DNA of 64,000 bases from an uncultured Bacilli bacterium (lineage in GTDB: Bacteria; Bacillota_I; Bacilli_A; RF39; UBA660), in the NCBI GenBank assembly GCA_947628565.1, contig CANRAH010000001.1, forward strand, positions 124,001 to 188,000, read 5' to 3'. Below the pieces are notes generated by a model. The model was not told the origin of the DNA and did not search any database. It saw nothing but the letters and a program-made list of their open reading frames with translations. Both the position numbers and the translations under genes were made by a program. This document shows positions 35,701 through 44,158 of the stretch, piece after piece. The stretch's first letter is position 1, and the number at the start of each line of letters is the position of its first letter.

Positions 35701-35998
35701 ACCAAGAAAAAAAATATTGCTTCAGCCAACAGAAAGTGACATAATGAGAATAAAAGCTCTTAATATAGTTATGGAAAATGATTTAGTAGAGAAAGAACGT
35801 ATGTCAAGAGATTTTGAACCAATTTATATAGAATCATATGAAAAAGTAATATGTGGTGAAGACTGGTATATAGCTATAAAAAAAGACGGTTCTTATGAAC
35901 AAGTGGTTTTACAATCTAAAGATCCTAGAACATATGAGGAAATAGAGCAAGTAAAAGGCTTATTAAATTTAAGTGATGATAATAGTAAATCATTATAG
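32771..35998 (+). CDS. Large helical-repeat protein of unknown function
   Basis: 1075 residues, no signal peptide. Residues about 75-320 contain at least four related units of roughly 62 residues, with a core like AIxxxPxLIxxL and an aromatic-Ile/Phe-Pro step (YIPDYNDI, FIPEKNHF, FIATEEDL), suggesting an alpha solenoid. Later parts are helical. A C-terminal domain (about 790-960) has DLFGGVSGTKTYEDVL and ISRIFIFRRGNVVQLVASIYKKH and looks enzymatic or nucleotide-related but is not recognised. TGATATAAT (extended -10) lies at 32734-32742. The next gene follows by 11 bases. Confidence 0.7.
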   Translation: MNKLILLLPKPILKNYVLAHFSELTVEDFFEIADKVKFSKYYFEKNDKLNSSSDVLSYMLDIDPYSYDWFDKNAFSAECIDKLAALDVVIPADIDKYPILLTNDKILESVIKAEPNIVKKLSENQITDKVISILENSAYIPDYNDIIKSPLFLNSEKLLKRAIEKTPELILKIEKLSDTLVSTALKKGFIPEKNHFYTIPQFKNYDELLKTAFANDPSVIVFFSGDKLSTSVIQDARERGFIATEEDLMENPSLCNIDCIMEDAIRNNPKLIVFLSKNVSISENLIIETLKKYEITKEDLENHPSLATTCLMNYLPEFKLYSSTLTDEEKKATLISYLKKDQTSIPKDLPFFNYKFGGKFDTKKLPELLNYLTLSLNQNDINVQQSYLQMLDKVIDGIVDIRYKKNKPSFLYPDLVSLNDALIELFKNVSITNDFELISKFADELSSFVEKTIDKEEIKKEIENFYAAYVNNQSVNFHISSEFYNKILNQHKNMFMSIEKQKILKEIENKMKLTPKKMNVILNGRKLQKMRVLIANNEFEQLGVTKEQFNFEIKNIKNIILNNKDIKKSGSQITMEQLDYLVDNFVKNGALDENTVIELLGIKNSEVIKYIVNKFEQIKIKLANNVMLSNEESFISTLDRSKLGGVNCSNYLIFDNDRYIDNLSELLLKLDDDTLDKILSNKHLLKEITCLLPLIDLIEELDVQTFINILSTYDRIRDKIFQNLDIRENVDYKDLILKNIDNLIQLGNAYNSVDSIHLIALGQEVVSKIGEENSSRYLEFYLKMLNKQKGFIPPISIYDQEQNYFLESGIYSDPERLLIGKIIKEGSCVDLFGGVSGTKTYEDVLLENSGDVILIRDKDKKLISRIFIFRRGNVVQLVASIYKKHSIDLYKKIADQIIQQSISNNDNIDYVFVNTASIQSRNENFVEIDDSRFVTKFPHADLNSAAILLSSKNKVSGNNGIELNLKFDEIPKVSYMKPRKKILLQPTESDIMRIKALNIVMENDLVEKERMSRDFEPIYIESYEKVICGEDWYIAIKKDGSYEQVVLQSKDPRTYEEIEQVKGLLNLSDDNSKSL

Positions 35999-36009
35999 AG
36001 GGGATGTTT

Positions 36010-36225
36010 ATGAAATCAATTGGTGTAGTTAATTTATATAATGGTAAATATGGAACAATATTGACAAAAGAAAATGAAATAGTTGATTTTGAATTTAAAG
36101 ATATTTCTTTTGGACAAAAAATTAATATAGGTGATATTGTTGAATTTAGAATAGATCAAAAATTTCCAGATATTAAATTAGCTAGAAATATAAATCCTAT
36201 ATCTTCTGATGAGATATATAAATAA
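36010..36225 (+). CDS. Small cold-shock-like (OB) protein
   Basis: 71 residues. KSIGVVNLYNGKYGTILTKENEIVDFEFKDI resembles a cold-shock domain layout with glycine turns and strands, though the RNP motifs are degenerate. ATG 36010 is preferred to ATG 36004 because GAGGGG (35998-36003) would otherwise touch the start. It is probably co-transcribed with the 1075-residue protein and may bind nucleic acid. Confidence 0.6.
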   Translation: MKSIGVVNLYNGKYGTILTKENEIVDFEFKDISFGQKINIGDIVEFRIDQKFPDIKLARNINPISSDEIYK

Positions 36226-36271
36226 ATTCGAAGAAATTATATTTGTATGTTGCGATATTTGGGGTGGTTAA

Positions 36272-36850
36272 ATGAAAGATAAATTTAATTTGAAGTTTTA
36301 TAATAATATTAAAAGTATTATAAATAGGCCATTTAGATTAATATTTAATCCTGTTGTTAGTGGACTAGAAAATATCAAAGGAAAACCATATATATTAATA
36401 GGTAATCATAAATCAATATGGGATATACCACTTTTAATATCAATTATAGATGATGATATACATTTTATGGCTAAAAGGGAATTATTCAACAATATAATTA
36501 TTAAAGATATTTTATATAAGATGGGAGCATTTCCAATATCTAGGGATGCTATTGATATTGATGCTATAAAAAAATCATTATCTTTATTAAGAAGCGGAAA
36601 TGTTTTATGTATATTCCCTGAAGGTACAAGGAATAAAACCGATGAAGTTTTATTACCATTTAAATCTGGAATAGAAAAGATTGCTTTAAAAACAAATTCT
36701 TTAATAATACCATTTGGAATAAGTGGGAACTATGGTATAAGATCAAATATAAAAATTAATATAGGATCTCCTATTGATGTAACAAAATTAGATATACATA
36801 ATCAAAATAATTTTTTAGAAGATAAAGTTAAGGAGCTAATTTTAAAATAA
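36272..36850 (+). CDS. plsC: 1-acyl-sn-glycerol-3-phosphate acyltransferase
   Basis: 192 residues. NHKSIWDIP near residues 46-54 is the catalytic HX4D motif, and FPEGTRNKT near 112-120 is the second PlsC motif. The family transfers an acyl chain to lysophosphatidic acid at the membrane to make phosphatidic acid. Length is slightly short but complete. GGGTGG precedes the start. A terminator overlaps its stop. Confidence 0.88.
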   Translation: MKDKFNLKFYNNIKSIINRPFRLIFNPVVSGLENIKGKPYILIGNHKSIWDIPLLISIIDDDIHFMAKRELFNNIIIKDILYKMGAFPISRDAIDIDAIKKSLSLLRSGNVLCIFPEGTRNKTDEVLLPFKSGIEKIALKTNSLIIPFGISGNYGIRSNIKINIGSPIDVTKLDIHNQNNFLEDKVKELILK

Positions 36851-36870
36851 GTTTAATACTTATTTTTTTT
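36846..36870 (+). terminator. Terminator overlapping the plsC stop
   Basis: AATAAGT (36846-36852) pairs with ACTTATT (36858-36864), followed by a run of Ts. The plsC TAA lies inside the stem. Confidence 0.75.
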
Positions 36871-36895
36871 ATTCATATAATTTAATGGTGATAAA

Positions 36896-37960
36896 ATGGA
36901 AAAAGTAATTGCATTCCCATTAATGGGTAATTATTTCTTACCTTGTAATTATCTATTTTCTAAATTATGTAATGCAAAAATATTAGTACCACCAAAGATA
37001 ACTAGTAAAACGGTTGAATTAGGAGGTAAGTATAGTCCTGAATTTATATGTACACCTTTTAAATATACATTAGGAACATATATAGAGTGTTTAGAAAATA
37101 ATGCTAATATATTAATACAAATGGGTGGGGGATGCAGATATGGATATTATTTTGAATTACAAGAAAAGATATTAAAAGATTTAGGGTATAATTTTAAATA
37201 TTATAATTTAGTCAGCAAAGGAAATACAGATTTAAAATTAATATATAAAATACTTAAAGAAATAAATCCTAAATTAAATATTATTAAAGCACTTTATTTT
37301 AGTTTTATTACGATTAAAATGGTTAATTATATGGATGACATTGATGATTATATTAGGTTAAACGCACCATATCAAAAGAATGTAGGATTACTAGAAAATA
37401 TAAACAAAGAAATGTTAGAAGAATTTAGAAATGTAAAAAGTTTTTATAAATTAAGAAAGTCATATAGAAAGTGTAAAAGAAAGATAAAAAATATTGAATT
37501 AAAAGATAAAAATAAAAAAATAAAAATAGGTATTATTGGTGAACTTTATACACTTATGGAACCATTTGCAAATAATAATATAGAAAAAATTCTAAAAGAT
37601 AGTGGTGTTTCAGTAAAAAGGTTTACTAATGTTACATATTTACTATTTGAAAAAGGTAAAAAAAGTAAAAAATATTTAAAAAATTTAAAAAATATTAAAT
37701 ATAAAATGGGTGCAGATGCTATGGATAATATTTACTATACAAAATATCTAATAGATCATAATTATGATGGAATAATACATATGAAATCTAGCTTTTGCAC
37801 ACCGGAAATTGGAAATATGGGCATAATAAGTAAAATGTGTGAAGAGAAAAATATGCCAGTAATGTTTCTTACAATGGATTTAAATACATCGAATGTTGGT
37901 TTTGAAACTAGGATAGAAGCGTTTTTAGATATGATTGAAATGAGGAAGAAAAATGAATAA
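36896..37960 (+). CDS. CoA-protein activase-like protein (DUF2229/HgdB relative)
   Basis: 354 residues. It starts VIAFPLMGNYFLPCNYLF and has GGKYSPEFICTPFKYTLGTYIECLENNANILIQMGGGCRYGYY, the Cys pattern of 2-hydroxyacyl-CoA dehydratase-related proteins. The end (TMDLNTSNVGFETRIEAFLDMIE) mirrors the end of the protein at 31699. It overlaps the next gene, an ATPase activase, by 8 bases, so the pair probably acts together. The substrate is unknown. Confidence 0.75.
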   Translation: MEKVIAFPLMGNYFLPCNYLFSKLCNAKILVPPKITSKTVELGGKYSPEFICTPFKYTLGTYIECLENNANILIQMGGGCRYGYYFELQEKILKDLGYNFKYYNLVSKGNTDLKLIYKILKEINPKLNIIKALYFSFITIKMVNYMDDIDDYIRLNAPYQKNVGLLENINKEMLEEFRNVKSFYKLRKSYRKCKRKIKNIELKDKNKKIKIGIIGELYTLMEPFANNNIEKILKDSGVSVKRFTNVTYLLFEKGKKSKKYLKNLKNIKYKMGADAMDNIYYTKYLIDHNYDGIIHMKSSFCTPEIGNMGIISKMCEEKNMPVMFLTMDLNTSNVGFETRIEAFLDMIEMRKKNE

Positions 37961-38894
37961 GTGTTATTTAGGAGTAGATATAGGCTCTATTTCTACCAAA
38001 GGAGTAATAATAGATGAAAATTATAATATATTGAAGTCTAATTATATATGGACAAAAGCAAGTCCTATTGATGCTGTTAAAGAATTAATTAACACATTAT
38101 CTATTCCGGATGGATATAAATTATCAGGTATAGGTACAACAGGAAGTGCAAGAAAATTAATTGGGCTTATGTTAGGTGCTAATGTGGTAAAAAATGAAAT
38201 AATATGCCATGCTACTGGTACGTTAAATTTTTATCCTGATTGTAAAACTATTTTAGAAATTGGTGGTCAAGACTCTAAAATAATAATATTAAATAATGGA
38301 ATAATAACAGATTATGCTATGAATACTTTATGCGCAGCAGGGACAGGTGCGTTTTTATCGAGTCAGTCTAAAAGAATAGGTGTCGATATATCAGATTTTG
38401 GATCTTTAGCTTTAAAAAGTACAAATCCAGTTAAAATAGCAGCTAGATGTACTGTATTTGCTGAATCGGATTTAATTCATAAAGCACAATTAGGATATAA
38501 AAAAGAAGATATAGTAGCAGGTTTATGTAAAAGCGTAGTTTTAAATTATTTAAATAATTTAGCAAAAGGTAAAAAATTAAAAGAACCTATTGTATTTCAA
38601 GGCGGTGTAAGTAAAAATGTTGGTGTTGTAAAATATTTTAATGAAGTTTTGAATACTAAGGTTATAGTTGATCCTAATAGTCATTTAATGGGAGCTATTG
38701 GAGTTGCTATTTTATCAGCTTTAGATAATTCTGATTCCAAGTTTAATTTAAATATAAATGATATAAAATTCGAAACAAAAGGATACGAATGTAAGGGATG
38801 TTCTAATAACTGTGAGGTAATCAGAATAATTAAAAATGATAAACTTATAGATTCATTTGGTAATAAATGTGAAAAAGGATCGGTCAATAATTAA
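37953..38894 (+). CDS. BadF/BadG/HgdC-type acyl-CoA dehydratase activase (ASKHA ATPase)
   Basis: 313 residues. LGVDIGSISTKGVIID is the phosphate-1 motif of the ASKHA fold; LEIGGQDSKIIIL and NTLCAAGTGAFL follow, with VFQGGVSKNVGV near the end. Conserved Cys in CAAGTG and AARCTVF normally hold a bridging [4Fe-4S] cluster that injects electrons into the dehydratase after ATP hydrolysis. An extra C-terminal Cys cluster (CKGCSNNC, then C in GNKCEKG) suggests a second metal site, as in larger YjiL-like proteins. Confidence 0.82.
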   Translation: MNKCYLGVDIGSISTKGVIIDENYNILKSNYIWTKASPIDAVKELINTLSIPDGYKLSGIGTTGSARKLIGLMLGANVVKNEIICHATGTLNFYPDCKTILEIGGQDSKIIILNNGIITDYAMNTLCAAGTGAFLSSQSKRIGVDISDFGSLALKSTNPVKIAARCTVFAESDLIHKAQLGYKKEDIVAGLCKSVVLNYLNNLAKGKKLKEPIVFQGGVSKNVGVVKYFNEVLNTKVIVDPNSHLMGAIGVAILSALDNSDSKFNLNINDIKFETKGYECKGCSNNCEVIRIIKNDKLIDSFGNKCEKGSVNN

Positions 38895-38902
38895 ATTTTT
38901 AT

Positions 38903-38930
38903 TTGAATTTTAATTATTATGTGATATAAT
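38903..38930 (+). promoter_or_regulatory. Promoter of the repeat membrane protein
   Basis: TTGAAT (38903-38908), a 16-base spacer, and TATAAT (38925-38930) with an upstream TG extended -10. It lies 25 bases before the start codon. Confidence 0.6.
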
Positions 38931-38954
38931 TATTATGATAGAAAGGGGCCTAAT

Positions 38955-40235
38955 ATGAATCAGGATAGCAATAATAAAATATTTAATTTTAATAATTTAG
39001 GAAAGGATAATAATATAAATTCAAATCAACAACCAAGTTTGAATCAACAACCAAGTTTGAATCAACAACCAAGTTTGAATCAACAACCAGGTTTGAATCA
39101 ACAACCAAGTTTGAATCAACAACCAGGTTTGAATCAGCAATCAAGTTTGAGCGGGCAACCAATCTTGAATCAACAACCAGGTTTGAGTGGGCAACCAATC
39201 TTGAATCAACAACCAAGTTTGAGTGGGCAACCAAGTTTGAATCAACAATCAGGTTTGAATCAGCAACCAAGTTTGAGTGAGCAACCAAGTTTGAATCAGC
39301 AATCAGGTTTGAGTGAGCAACCAAATTTAATTAATCAAAGCAGTCAAATACATTCTCAAAGTAATATTAATTTAGAAACAAATTCAAGTTTTAATAACGA
39401 TAATGAAAGTAACAAAATAGATTATAATAATATAAATGATGGTGGTTTTAGTGGTATTAGTATAGATAAAGGATTAGATACTAATAATTTGAATAGTAGT
39501 ATAGATATAGAAAAGCCTATTAATACATCTATAACTGAAGAAAATAATTCAAATAATAAAGCTAAAAAGGATAATAATAAGTTCTTAATAATAGTTATAG
39601 TAATTTTATTATTTGTTATTGCTTGTTTGACTGCATTTATTTTAATGAATAAGAAGGATAGTACAGATAATCTTAGTGCAAATAATAATTCAAATAATTT
39701 TGCAAGTGAAAATAATCAAGCTACTAGTGTGCTAAATTTTTTTACAGATAGTTTGGCTATTTTGAATGATGGAAATGTATATGTACATGTTGGACTTGGA
39801 ATGGCTGATATATTTAATTTATATAGTGAATTACCTCAAGAAGGATTAGATGCAAATGCTTATATAAATAACTTATATAAAAATTATAGTGAATATGAAT
39901 TTAATAATTTTGATTTTAAAAATGATTCTAATAATGAATTCAGTGGAATGAAATTAAATGTATCTAATGTAAAAGCGATTTATTCATATGCATATGGTCA
40001 AGATATTAATCCAAATGCTGGAATTTTGATCCTTACAAATGATAATACGCTAAAGGGAATATCATTTTATTCATTGATTTTAGGTAAAACTGATGTAACG
40101 GATATTGCTGATCTTAAAAATATCGTAAGCGTACATACAGAAAATACTACTTTGCTTACAACTTATGCACGTGATAATCTAGGAAAAGAATATAATATGA
40201 CTGATTATATACCAGCAAATTATACTGAGTGGTAA
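38955..40235 (+). CDS. Membrane protein with Gln/Pro/Ser/Leu/Asn hexapeptide repeats
   Basis: 426 residues. Residues about 24-122 are tandem hexapeptides of the type NQQPSL, with variants SGQPIL and SEQPSL. An Asn/Ser-rich linker leads to a Lys-rich stop and one transmembrane helix (about 211-231, FLIIVIVILLFVIACLTAFIL), then a C-terminal domain of about 195 residues. With no signal peptide, the repeats are probably cytoplasmic and the C-terminal domain external. The external part is unrecognised. AAAGGGG precedes the ATG, and a strong terminator follows. Confidence 0.7.
   Translation: MNQDSNNKIFNFNNLGKDNNINSNQQPSLNQQPSLNQQPSLNQQPGLNQQPSLNQQPGLNQQSSLSGQPILNQQPGLSGQPILNQQPSLSGQPSLNQQSGLNQQPSLSEQPSLNQQSGLSEQPNLINQSSQIHSQSNINLETNSSFNNDNESNKIDYNNINDGGFSGISIDKGLDTNNLNSSIDIEKPINTSITEENNSNNKAKKDNNKFLIIVIVILLFVIACLTAFILMNKKDSTDNLSANNNSNNFASENNQATSVLNFFTDSLAILNDGNVYVHVGLGMADIFNLYSELPQEGLDANAYINNLYKNYSEYEFNNFDFKNDSNNEFSGMKLNVSNVKAIYSYAYGQDINPNAGILILTNDNTLKGISFYSLILGKTDVTDIADLKNIVSVHTENTTLLTTYARDNLGKEYNMTDYIPANYTEW
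39024..39320 (+). repeat. Tandem 18-base coding repeat
   Basis: The unit AATCAACAACCAAGTTTG encodes NQQPSL and recurs about 16 times with point variants (PGL, PIL, SGQ, SEQ). The first four copies are nearly identical at DNA level, so length change by slippage or recombination is plausible. Confidence 0.9.
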
Positions 40236-40257
40236 AAGTGAGTTTTCTCACTTTTTA
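40234..40257 (+). terminator. Terminator after the repeat protein gene
   Basis: AAAAGTGAG (40234-40242), loop TTTT, and CTCACTTTT (40247-40255) plus Ts; it begins at the stop codon. Confidence 0.85.
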
Positions 40258-40301
40258 ATTTTCTTTAAATAATAACATATAATGTATTTGAAGTAATGAT
40301 A

Positions 40302-40330
40302 TTGACAAAAAAGAAAATCTAGTGTATAAA
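40302..40330 (+). promoter_or_regulatory. Promoter of topA
   Basis: TTGACA (40302-40307) and TATAAA (40325-40330) are 17 bases apart, 26 bases upstream of the topA ATG. Confidence 0.75.
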
Positions 40331-40355
40331 TTATAAATAGAAAAAGGAGGATATT

Positions 40356-42383
40356 ATGTCTAAGAATTTAGTTATAGTCGAATCTCCAAGTAAGACAAAA
40401 CCTATAGAAAAATATTTAGGTGAAGATTATAAAGTTTTATCAAGTAAAGGACATGTAAGAGATTTATCCACAAAAGGTAAATATGGACTAGGTGTTGATT
40501 TAGAAAATGATTTTAAACCTGACTATATTACAATGAAAGGTAAAAAGAAAGTAATAGATGAATTAAAAAGCGAAGCAAAAAAGTCTAAGCATGTATATCT
40601 TGCTACAGACCCAGACCGTGAAGGAGAAGCAATATCTTGGCATCTTATGAAAGTTCTTGATTTAAATGATTCTAATTATGATAGAGTAGTATTTAATGAA
40701 ATAACTAAAAATGCAGTAACAGAAGCATTTAAACATACAAGAAAAATTGATAATAACTTAGTAAATAGTCAAGAAACAAGAAGAATATTAGATAGAATAA
40801 TTGGTTTTAGATTATCAAGACTTATTCAATCTAAAACTGATGGTTCTTCAGCAGGTAGAGTGCAGAGTGTTGCTTTAAAATTAATTGTTGATAAAGAAAG
40901 AGAAATAAATGCTTTTGTAAAAGAAGAGTATTATACTATAGAGGCGATATTTCAAGATTTTAAAGCTGAACTTTTTACATATAATCATAAAGATTTTAAA
41001 ATAAACAATGAAATAGAAGCAAATAATGTATTAAGTAAATTAAATAATACGTTTGAGATTGAAAGTGTAGATAAAAAAACAAAGCAAAAGCAATCAAGAC
41101 CCCCATATACAACTAGTACTATGCAACAAGATGCATCTAATAAACTAGGTTTTAATGCTAAAAAAACTATGCAAATTGCACAAAAGTTATATGAAGGAAT
41201 AGAGCTTGAAGATGGACCAGTTGGATTAATTACTTATATGCGTACGGATTCAATTAGACTTTCAAATGATTTTATAAGTGCAACTTATAAATTTATAGAA
41301 TCAAAATATGGAAAAGAGTATATAGGTAATGTAAAAGTTTCTAAAAAAACAGAAAATGTTCAAGATGCTCATGAAGGAATTAGACCTACTAGCATTTTAA
41401 GAACACCAGAATCAATAAAGAAATTTTTAAGTAATGATGAATATAAACTTTATAAAATGATTTATTATAGGGCATTAGCTTCTTTAATGAAAAATGCAAC
41501 TACTATAAATACAACAATAATACTTGATAATAATAATTATCAATTTAAAACTACAGGTCAAGTAATAGATTTTGATGGATATTTAAAAGTTTATAGCGAT
41601 TATGAAGATACAAAAGATGTTGTACTTCCTCCTTTAGAAAATTATAAATCAAAAGTACTAATTTCAAAAGAAATAAATAAGGAACAACATTTTACTAATC
41701 CTCCAGCTAGATACACTGAAGCAAAACTAATAAAAGAAATGGAAGAGCTTGGTATAGGAAGACCAAGTACATATGCAACTACTATGGAAATAATAAAGAA
41801 AAGGGGATATGCTAATATAGTTGATAAAAAGTTTGTCCCAACTGAAATCGGTTTTGAAATTACGGATAAACTACAAGAATTCTTTAGTCATTTAATTAAT
41901 GTAGAATATACCGCAAATATGGAAACTGACCTAGATAAGATTGCTTTAGGTGCTGAAGATTATATAAAGGTTCTAAAAGAATTTTATAATGATTTTGAAC
42001 CTAGTGTAAAAAATGCGTTTGATGCAATGCCAAAAAAAGAACCTGTAAAAACAGGTGAAGATTGTCCAAATTGTGGTAGCCCTCTTGTAATAAGAAATGG
42101 TAAGTATGGACAATTTACAGCTTGTAGTAATTATCCTTCTTGTAAATATATTAAACAAGATGAAAAGCAGGTTATTGAAATTTGTGATTGTCCTAAATGT
42201 GGCGGAAAAATTATTGAAAAAAGAAGTAAAAAGGGTAAAATATTTTATGGATGTAATAATTATCCTAAATGTAAAGAAGCATATTGGGATAAACCAACAG
42301 GTGAATTATGCAAAAACTGTGGATCTATGCTTACTATAAAAAAAGATAAGGTAAAATGTAGTAATTGTGATACAAAAAAATAA
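40356..42383 (+). CDS. topA: DNA topoisomerase I
   Basis: 675 residues. The TOPRIM start SKNLVIVESPSKTKPIEKYLG and DPDREGEAISWHL are diagnostic. The active-site region GLITYMRTDSIRLS near residues 289-302 contains the nucleophilic Tyr. The C-terminus has Cys4 zinc fingers (CPNCGSPL, CPKCGGKI, CKNCGSML and their partners). The enzyme relaxes negative supercoils by single-strand passage. Length and domain order are normal. AAAGGAGG precedes the ATG. Confidence 0.95.
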   Translation: MSKNLVIVESPSKTKPIEKYLGEDYKVLSSKGHVRDLSTKGKYGLGVDLENDFKPDYITMKGKKKVIDELKSEAKKSKHVYLATDPDREGEAISWHLMKVLDLNDSNYDRVVFNEITKNAVTEAFKHTRKIDNNLVNSQETRRILDRIIGFRLSRLIQSKTDGSSAGRVQSVALKLIVDKEREINAFVKEEYYTIEAIFQDFKAELFTYNHKDFKINNEIEANNVLSKLNNTFEIESVDKKTKQKQSRPPYTTSTMQQDASNKLGFNAKKTMQIAQKLYEGIELEDGPVGLITYMRTDSIRLSNDFISATYKFIESKYGKEYIGNVKVSKKTENVQDAHEGIRPTSILRTPESIKKFLSNDEYKLYKMIYYRALASLMKNATTINTTIILDNNNYQFKTTGQVIDFDGYLKVYSDYEDTKDVVLPPLENYKSKVLISKEINKEQHFTNPPARYTEAKLIKEMEELGIGRPSTYATTMEIIKKRGYANIVDKKFVPTEIGFEITDKLQEFFSHLINVEYTANMETDLDKIALGAEDYIKVLKEFYNDFEPSVKNAFDAMPKKEPVKTGEDCPNCGSPLVIRNGKYGQFTACSNYPSCKYIKQDEKQVIEICDCPKCGGKIIEKRSKKGKIFYGCNNYPKCKEAYWDKPTGELCKNCGSMLTIKKDKVKCSNCDTKK

Positions 42384-42403
42384 TGCTAGTGCATTATTTT
42401 TTT
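42374..42403. terminator. Bidirectional terminator between topA and RNase J
   Basis: An A-rich arm with TAATGC (42381-42386) pairs with GCATTA (42391-42396) and a T run. It lies between the two convergent stop codons. Confidence 0.8.
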
Positions 42404-44064
42404 ATATCGTTTATTATCGTTAATATAATAGGATATCTTCCTGTTTTATCATATATAAATTGAGATAAATTATTAACTAAATCATTTTTAATATCACTAA
42501 ATACACAATTAATTTTAAGCCTATTATTTATGATATTAGTTGCTTCATTTTCTATTTCTTTCAATAATTCTATATTATCCTGGATAAGTACAAAACCTCT
42601 TGATGTAATATTAGCAGGTATTAATAATTGTTTTTTTGATGTGTCAATATTAGCTACGACAACAATAATACCATCGCTTGACATAATTTTTCTTTCACGC
42701 ATGACAGCATTTCCAATTTCACCGATTCTGTTACCATCTACATATACATCTCCAGATTGAATACTTTTATCCTTTTTTATATGACCTTTATATAGTGATA
42801 AAACTTCACCATTTTCTAGTATAAAAGTATTTTCTTTTGGTATACCACAAAGTACAGCTAAATCGGCATGGGATTTAAGCATTCTATATTCACCATGAAA
42901 TGGCATAAAGTATTTAGGCTTAATTAATCTTAACATAAGTTTTAATTCTTCTTGATTACCATGGCCTGATGTATGAACATCATTTAAAAGAGTATTTGTA
43001 TAAACTTTAACACCTTGTAAATATAGTTTATTTATAATTCTTGATATACTTAAAGCATTACCTGGTATAGCAGATGATGAAAATACAACTAAATCATCAT
43101 CCTGCAATTTGATTTGTCTATGAGAATTATTAGCTATTCTAGATAAAGCAGCAAGTGGCTCACCCTGTGATCCTGTACATAATAAACATACTTCATTTGG
43201 TGGAAGTTTTAATGATTCTTCTGGGGATATAAAAATATCTTTATGCTTTATGTATCCAGAATTAAGGGATATTTCAATATTATTTTCCATACTTCTACCA
43301 AATATTGCAATTTTTCTATGATTCCTCTTACAGGTATCTACTATATGTTTTAATCTATATATATTAGAAGCAAATGTAGCAATTATAATTCTACCATTAT
43401 GCTGTAAGAATATATTTGATAAAGCTGCATCCACTTTTGATTCACTCATACTCATACCTTCATTTAGTGCATTTGTACTATCACTTAGTAAAAGAGCAAC
43501 ACCTTCTTCACCAATTTTAGCCATTTTATGTATATTTGCCATAGGCCCAATAGGAGTTAAGTCGAATTTAAAATCTCCAGTTGTAACAATATTACCATTA
43601 GGTGTATGGATAATAATTCCATGTGAATCTGGTATTGAGTGTGTAGTTCTAAAAAATTCAACTGACATAGTTTTAAATTTTACTTTAGTATTTTCATCGT
43701 ATACAAATAAATTTTTATAGTTGATATTTTTATCTTCTAATTTTTTTCTAATTAATAATGTGGCTTGATTTGGTGCATATATTGCTGGAATATTCATTGT
43801 TTGAAGTAAAAATGGAATTCCACCTATATGATCTTCGTGCCCATGTGTTATAAATAATGCTTTTATTTTACTTTCATTTTTCTTTAAAAAAGTAAAATCT
43901 GGAATAATGTAATCAACGCCAGGTAGTTCTCCTGATGGGAATGTTATTCCAACATCAGTAATTATAATTTCATTTCCAGTCATAATACAATACATGTTTT
44001 TTCCAACTTCACCAAGTCCACCTAAAGCAAATATTTTGGTATCGTTATTATTTATAAATTTCAA
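42394..44064 (-). CDS. rnj: Ribonuclease J
   Basis: 556 residues. The metallo-beta-lactamase motif FITHGHEDHIGGIPF appears near residues 72-86, and the beta-CASP region and HTSGHGNQEELKLML near residue 366 are typical of RNase J. A C-terminal domain completes the protein. In Bacillota it degrades and processes mRNA and rRNA from 5' ends and also cuts internally. Only one paralogue is visible here, so J1 versus J2 is not assigned. AGGAGG lies just before its start on the minus strand. Confidence 0.92.
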   Translation of the reverse strand: MKFINNNDTKIFALGGLGEVGKNMYCIMTGNEIIITDVGITFPSGELPGVDYIIPDFTFLKKNESKIKALFITHGHEDHIGGIPFLLQTMNIPAIYAPNQATLLIRKKLEDKNINYKNLFVYDENTKVKFKTMSVEFFRTTHSIPDSHGIIIHTPNGNIVTTGDFKFDLTPIGPMANIHKMAKIGEEGVALLLSDSTNALNEGMSMSESKVDAALSNIFLQHNGRIIIATFASNIYRLKHIVDTCKRNHRKIAIFGRSMENNIEISLNSGYIKHKDIFISPEESLKLPPNEVCLLCTGSQGEPLAALSRIANNSHRQIKLQDDDLVVFSSSAIPGNALSISRIINKLYLQGVKVYTNTLLNDVHTSGHGNQEELKLMLRLIKPKYFMPFHGEYRMLKSHADLAVLCGIPKENTFILENGEVLSLYKGHIKKDKSIQSGDVYVDGNRIGEIGNAVMRERKIMSSDGIIVVVANIDTSKKQLLIPANITSRGFVLIQDNIELLKEIENEATNIINNRLKINCVFSDIKNDLVNNLSQFIYDKTGRYPIILTIINDIKK

Positions 44065-44140
44065 GTTTTACCTCCTTTCCTTAAGTTTAATTCGACTATA
44101 TCATTATACTATTAATTTTAATGTTTGTCTAGTCAAAGAA

Positions 44141-44158
44141 AAAAGCCCTAAGGCTTTT
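44141..44158 (-). terminator. Terminator of rpsD
   Basis: AAAAGCC and GGCTTTT form a 7-bp stem with a 4-base loop, followed on the minus strand by a T run. The stem overlaps the rpsD stop. Confidence 0.75.

Noticed and set aside
39024-39320. CRISPR-like regular repeats
   Set aside because: Units are contiguous 18-mers without spacers and stay in frame inside a membrane protein gene.
38989-39324. Minus-strand frame of 111 residues with SNLVVD repeats
   Set aside because: It is the mirror of the NQQPSL coding repeat on the plus strand and has no ribosome site.
42530-42760. Plus-strand frame inside the RNase J gene
   Set aside because: It is opposite to a strongly conserved gene and shows no coding signature of its own.
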